Part shown: positions 63,887 to 64,000 of the stretch, one piece after another
How the letters are laid out: the number at the start of each line of letters is the position of its first letter
How positions within the stretch are numbered: the stretch's first letter is position 1
NCBI RefSeq assembly: GCF_900099645.1
Contig: NZ_FMTL01000006.1
Coordinates: 1-64,000 of the forward strand
DNA: 64,000 bases
Direction of reading: 5' to 3'
Source of the DNA: Pseudomonas peli
Lineage (GTDB): Bacteria; Pseudomonadota; Gammaproteobacteria; Pseudomonadales; Pseudomonadaceae
Translations under genes and position numbers: made by a program
Notes under the pieces: generated by a model
Database searches by the model: none
What the model was told of the DNA's origin: nothing
The model's input: the letters and a program-made list of their open reading frames with translations, nothing else

Positions 63887-64000
63887 GCAGAAAATCCGTG
63901 TTCGGCTGCTGGGAAACTCTGGTCTTTGACCGCTTTGACGTACGCACTGATGGCGTTCTGGATGCTGCTCTGGCCGGCCATAAAGTTCTTCACGAACTTT
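63883..64000 (-). CDS. panB: 3-methyl-2-oxobutanoate hydroxymethyltransferase PanB, C-terminal end
   Basis: The last 38 residues (KFVKNFMAGQSSIQNAISAY, then VKAVKDQSFPAAEHGFSA) match the end of PanB, which makes ketopantoate, the precursor of the PanC substrate. The gene continues beyond the window. The stop overlaps the panC start, so panBC are translationally coupled. Confidence 0.92.
   Translation of the reverse strand, partial: KFVKNFMAGQSSIQNAISAYVKAVKDQSFPAAEHGFSA

Overview
The window is from a Pseudomonas-type gammaproteobacterial chromosome. The right two thirds follow the conserved Pseudomonas order rnfH-bamE-fur-recN-grpE-dnaK-dnaJ-dapB-carAB-greA-yhbY-rlmE-ftsH-folP-glmM-tpiA-secG-tRNA-Leu-rimP-nusA-infB-rbfA-truB-rpsO-pnp, then a BON/CsbD stress pair, DUF2845 and DUF748 envelope genes, a thiolase, acs, pgi and panCB. 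Codon use, LexA boxes, RpoH- and RpoN-type promoters and GC-rich terminators fit the same genus.

Positions 1 to about 19,390 are accessory DNA that appears to have been inserted at the 5' end of rnfH; the smpB/ratA genes expected beside rnfH are not in view. This part is a patchwork: an IS3 end; a ParS-like antitoxin gene; an SOS/RNA-regulation cassette (SRAP-like protein, CsrA-like protein, and a LexA-box-controlled umuD-like/umuC pair); a PatB-like C-S lyase; a GcvA-like LysR regulator with SDR and AhpD remnants; a module of exported beta-carbonic anhydrase, LysR regulator, aminotransferase and AEC transporter; a GlxA-type regulator beside a secreted metallo-hydrolase and an isochorismatase-like hydrolase; a TetR/hotdog-protein pair; two overlapping small unknown genes; an IS66 deletion scar; and a region of orphan antitoxins and an Xre regulator with a large palindromic operator. 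Broken genes (AraC, SDR, IS66) and repeated palindromes are frequent.

A second, smaller insertion lies between dapB and carA: a PmeII-type restriction endonuclease facing a C5 cytosine methyltransferase that carries its own N-terminal helix-turn-helix. Its control region is merged with the carAB leader.

The observations most worth following are: (1) a tRNA-fMet-like fold with a strong promoter and terminator in the leader of the operon that encodes IF2; (2) a UmuD homologue whose Ser-Lys dyad is replaced by Thr and Arg; (3) a 55-bp ungapped promoter element shared by the carbonic anhydrase and the aminotransferase/transporter operon; (4) a divergent Xre/unknown/ParS-like locus with a 33-bp palindromic operator; (5) three antitoxin-type genes without recognisable toxins; and (6) a sigma-54 promoter with an upstream inverted repeat before the BON/CsbD genes. 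Assignments rest on reading motifs by eye; no database search was run.
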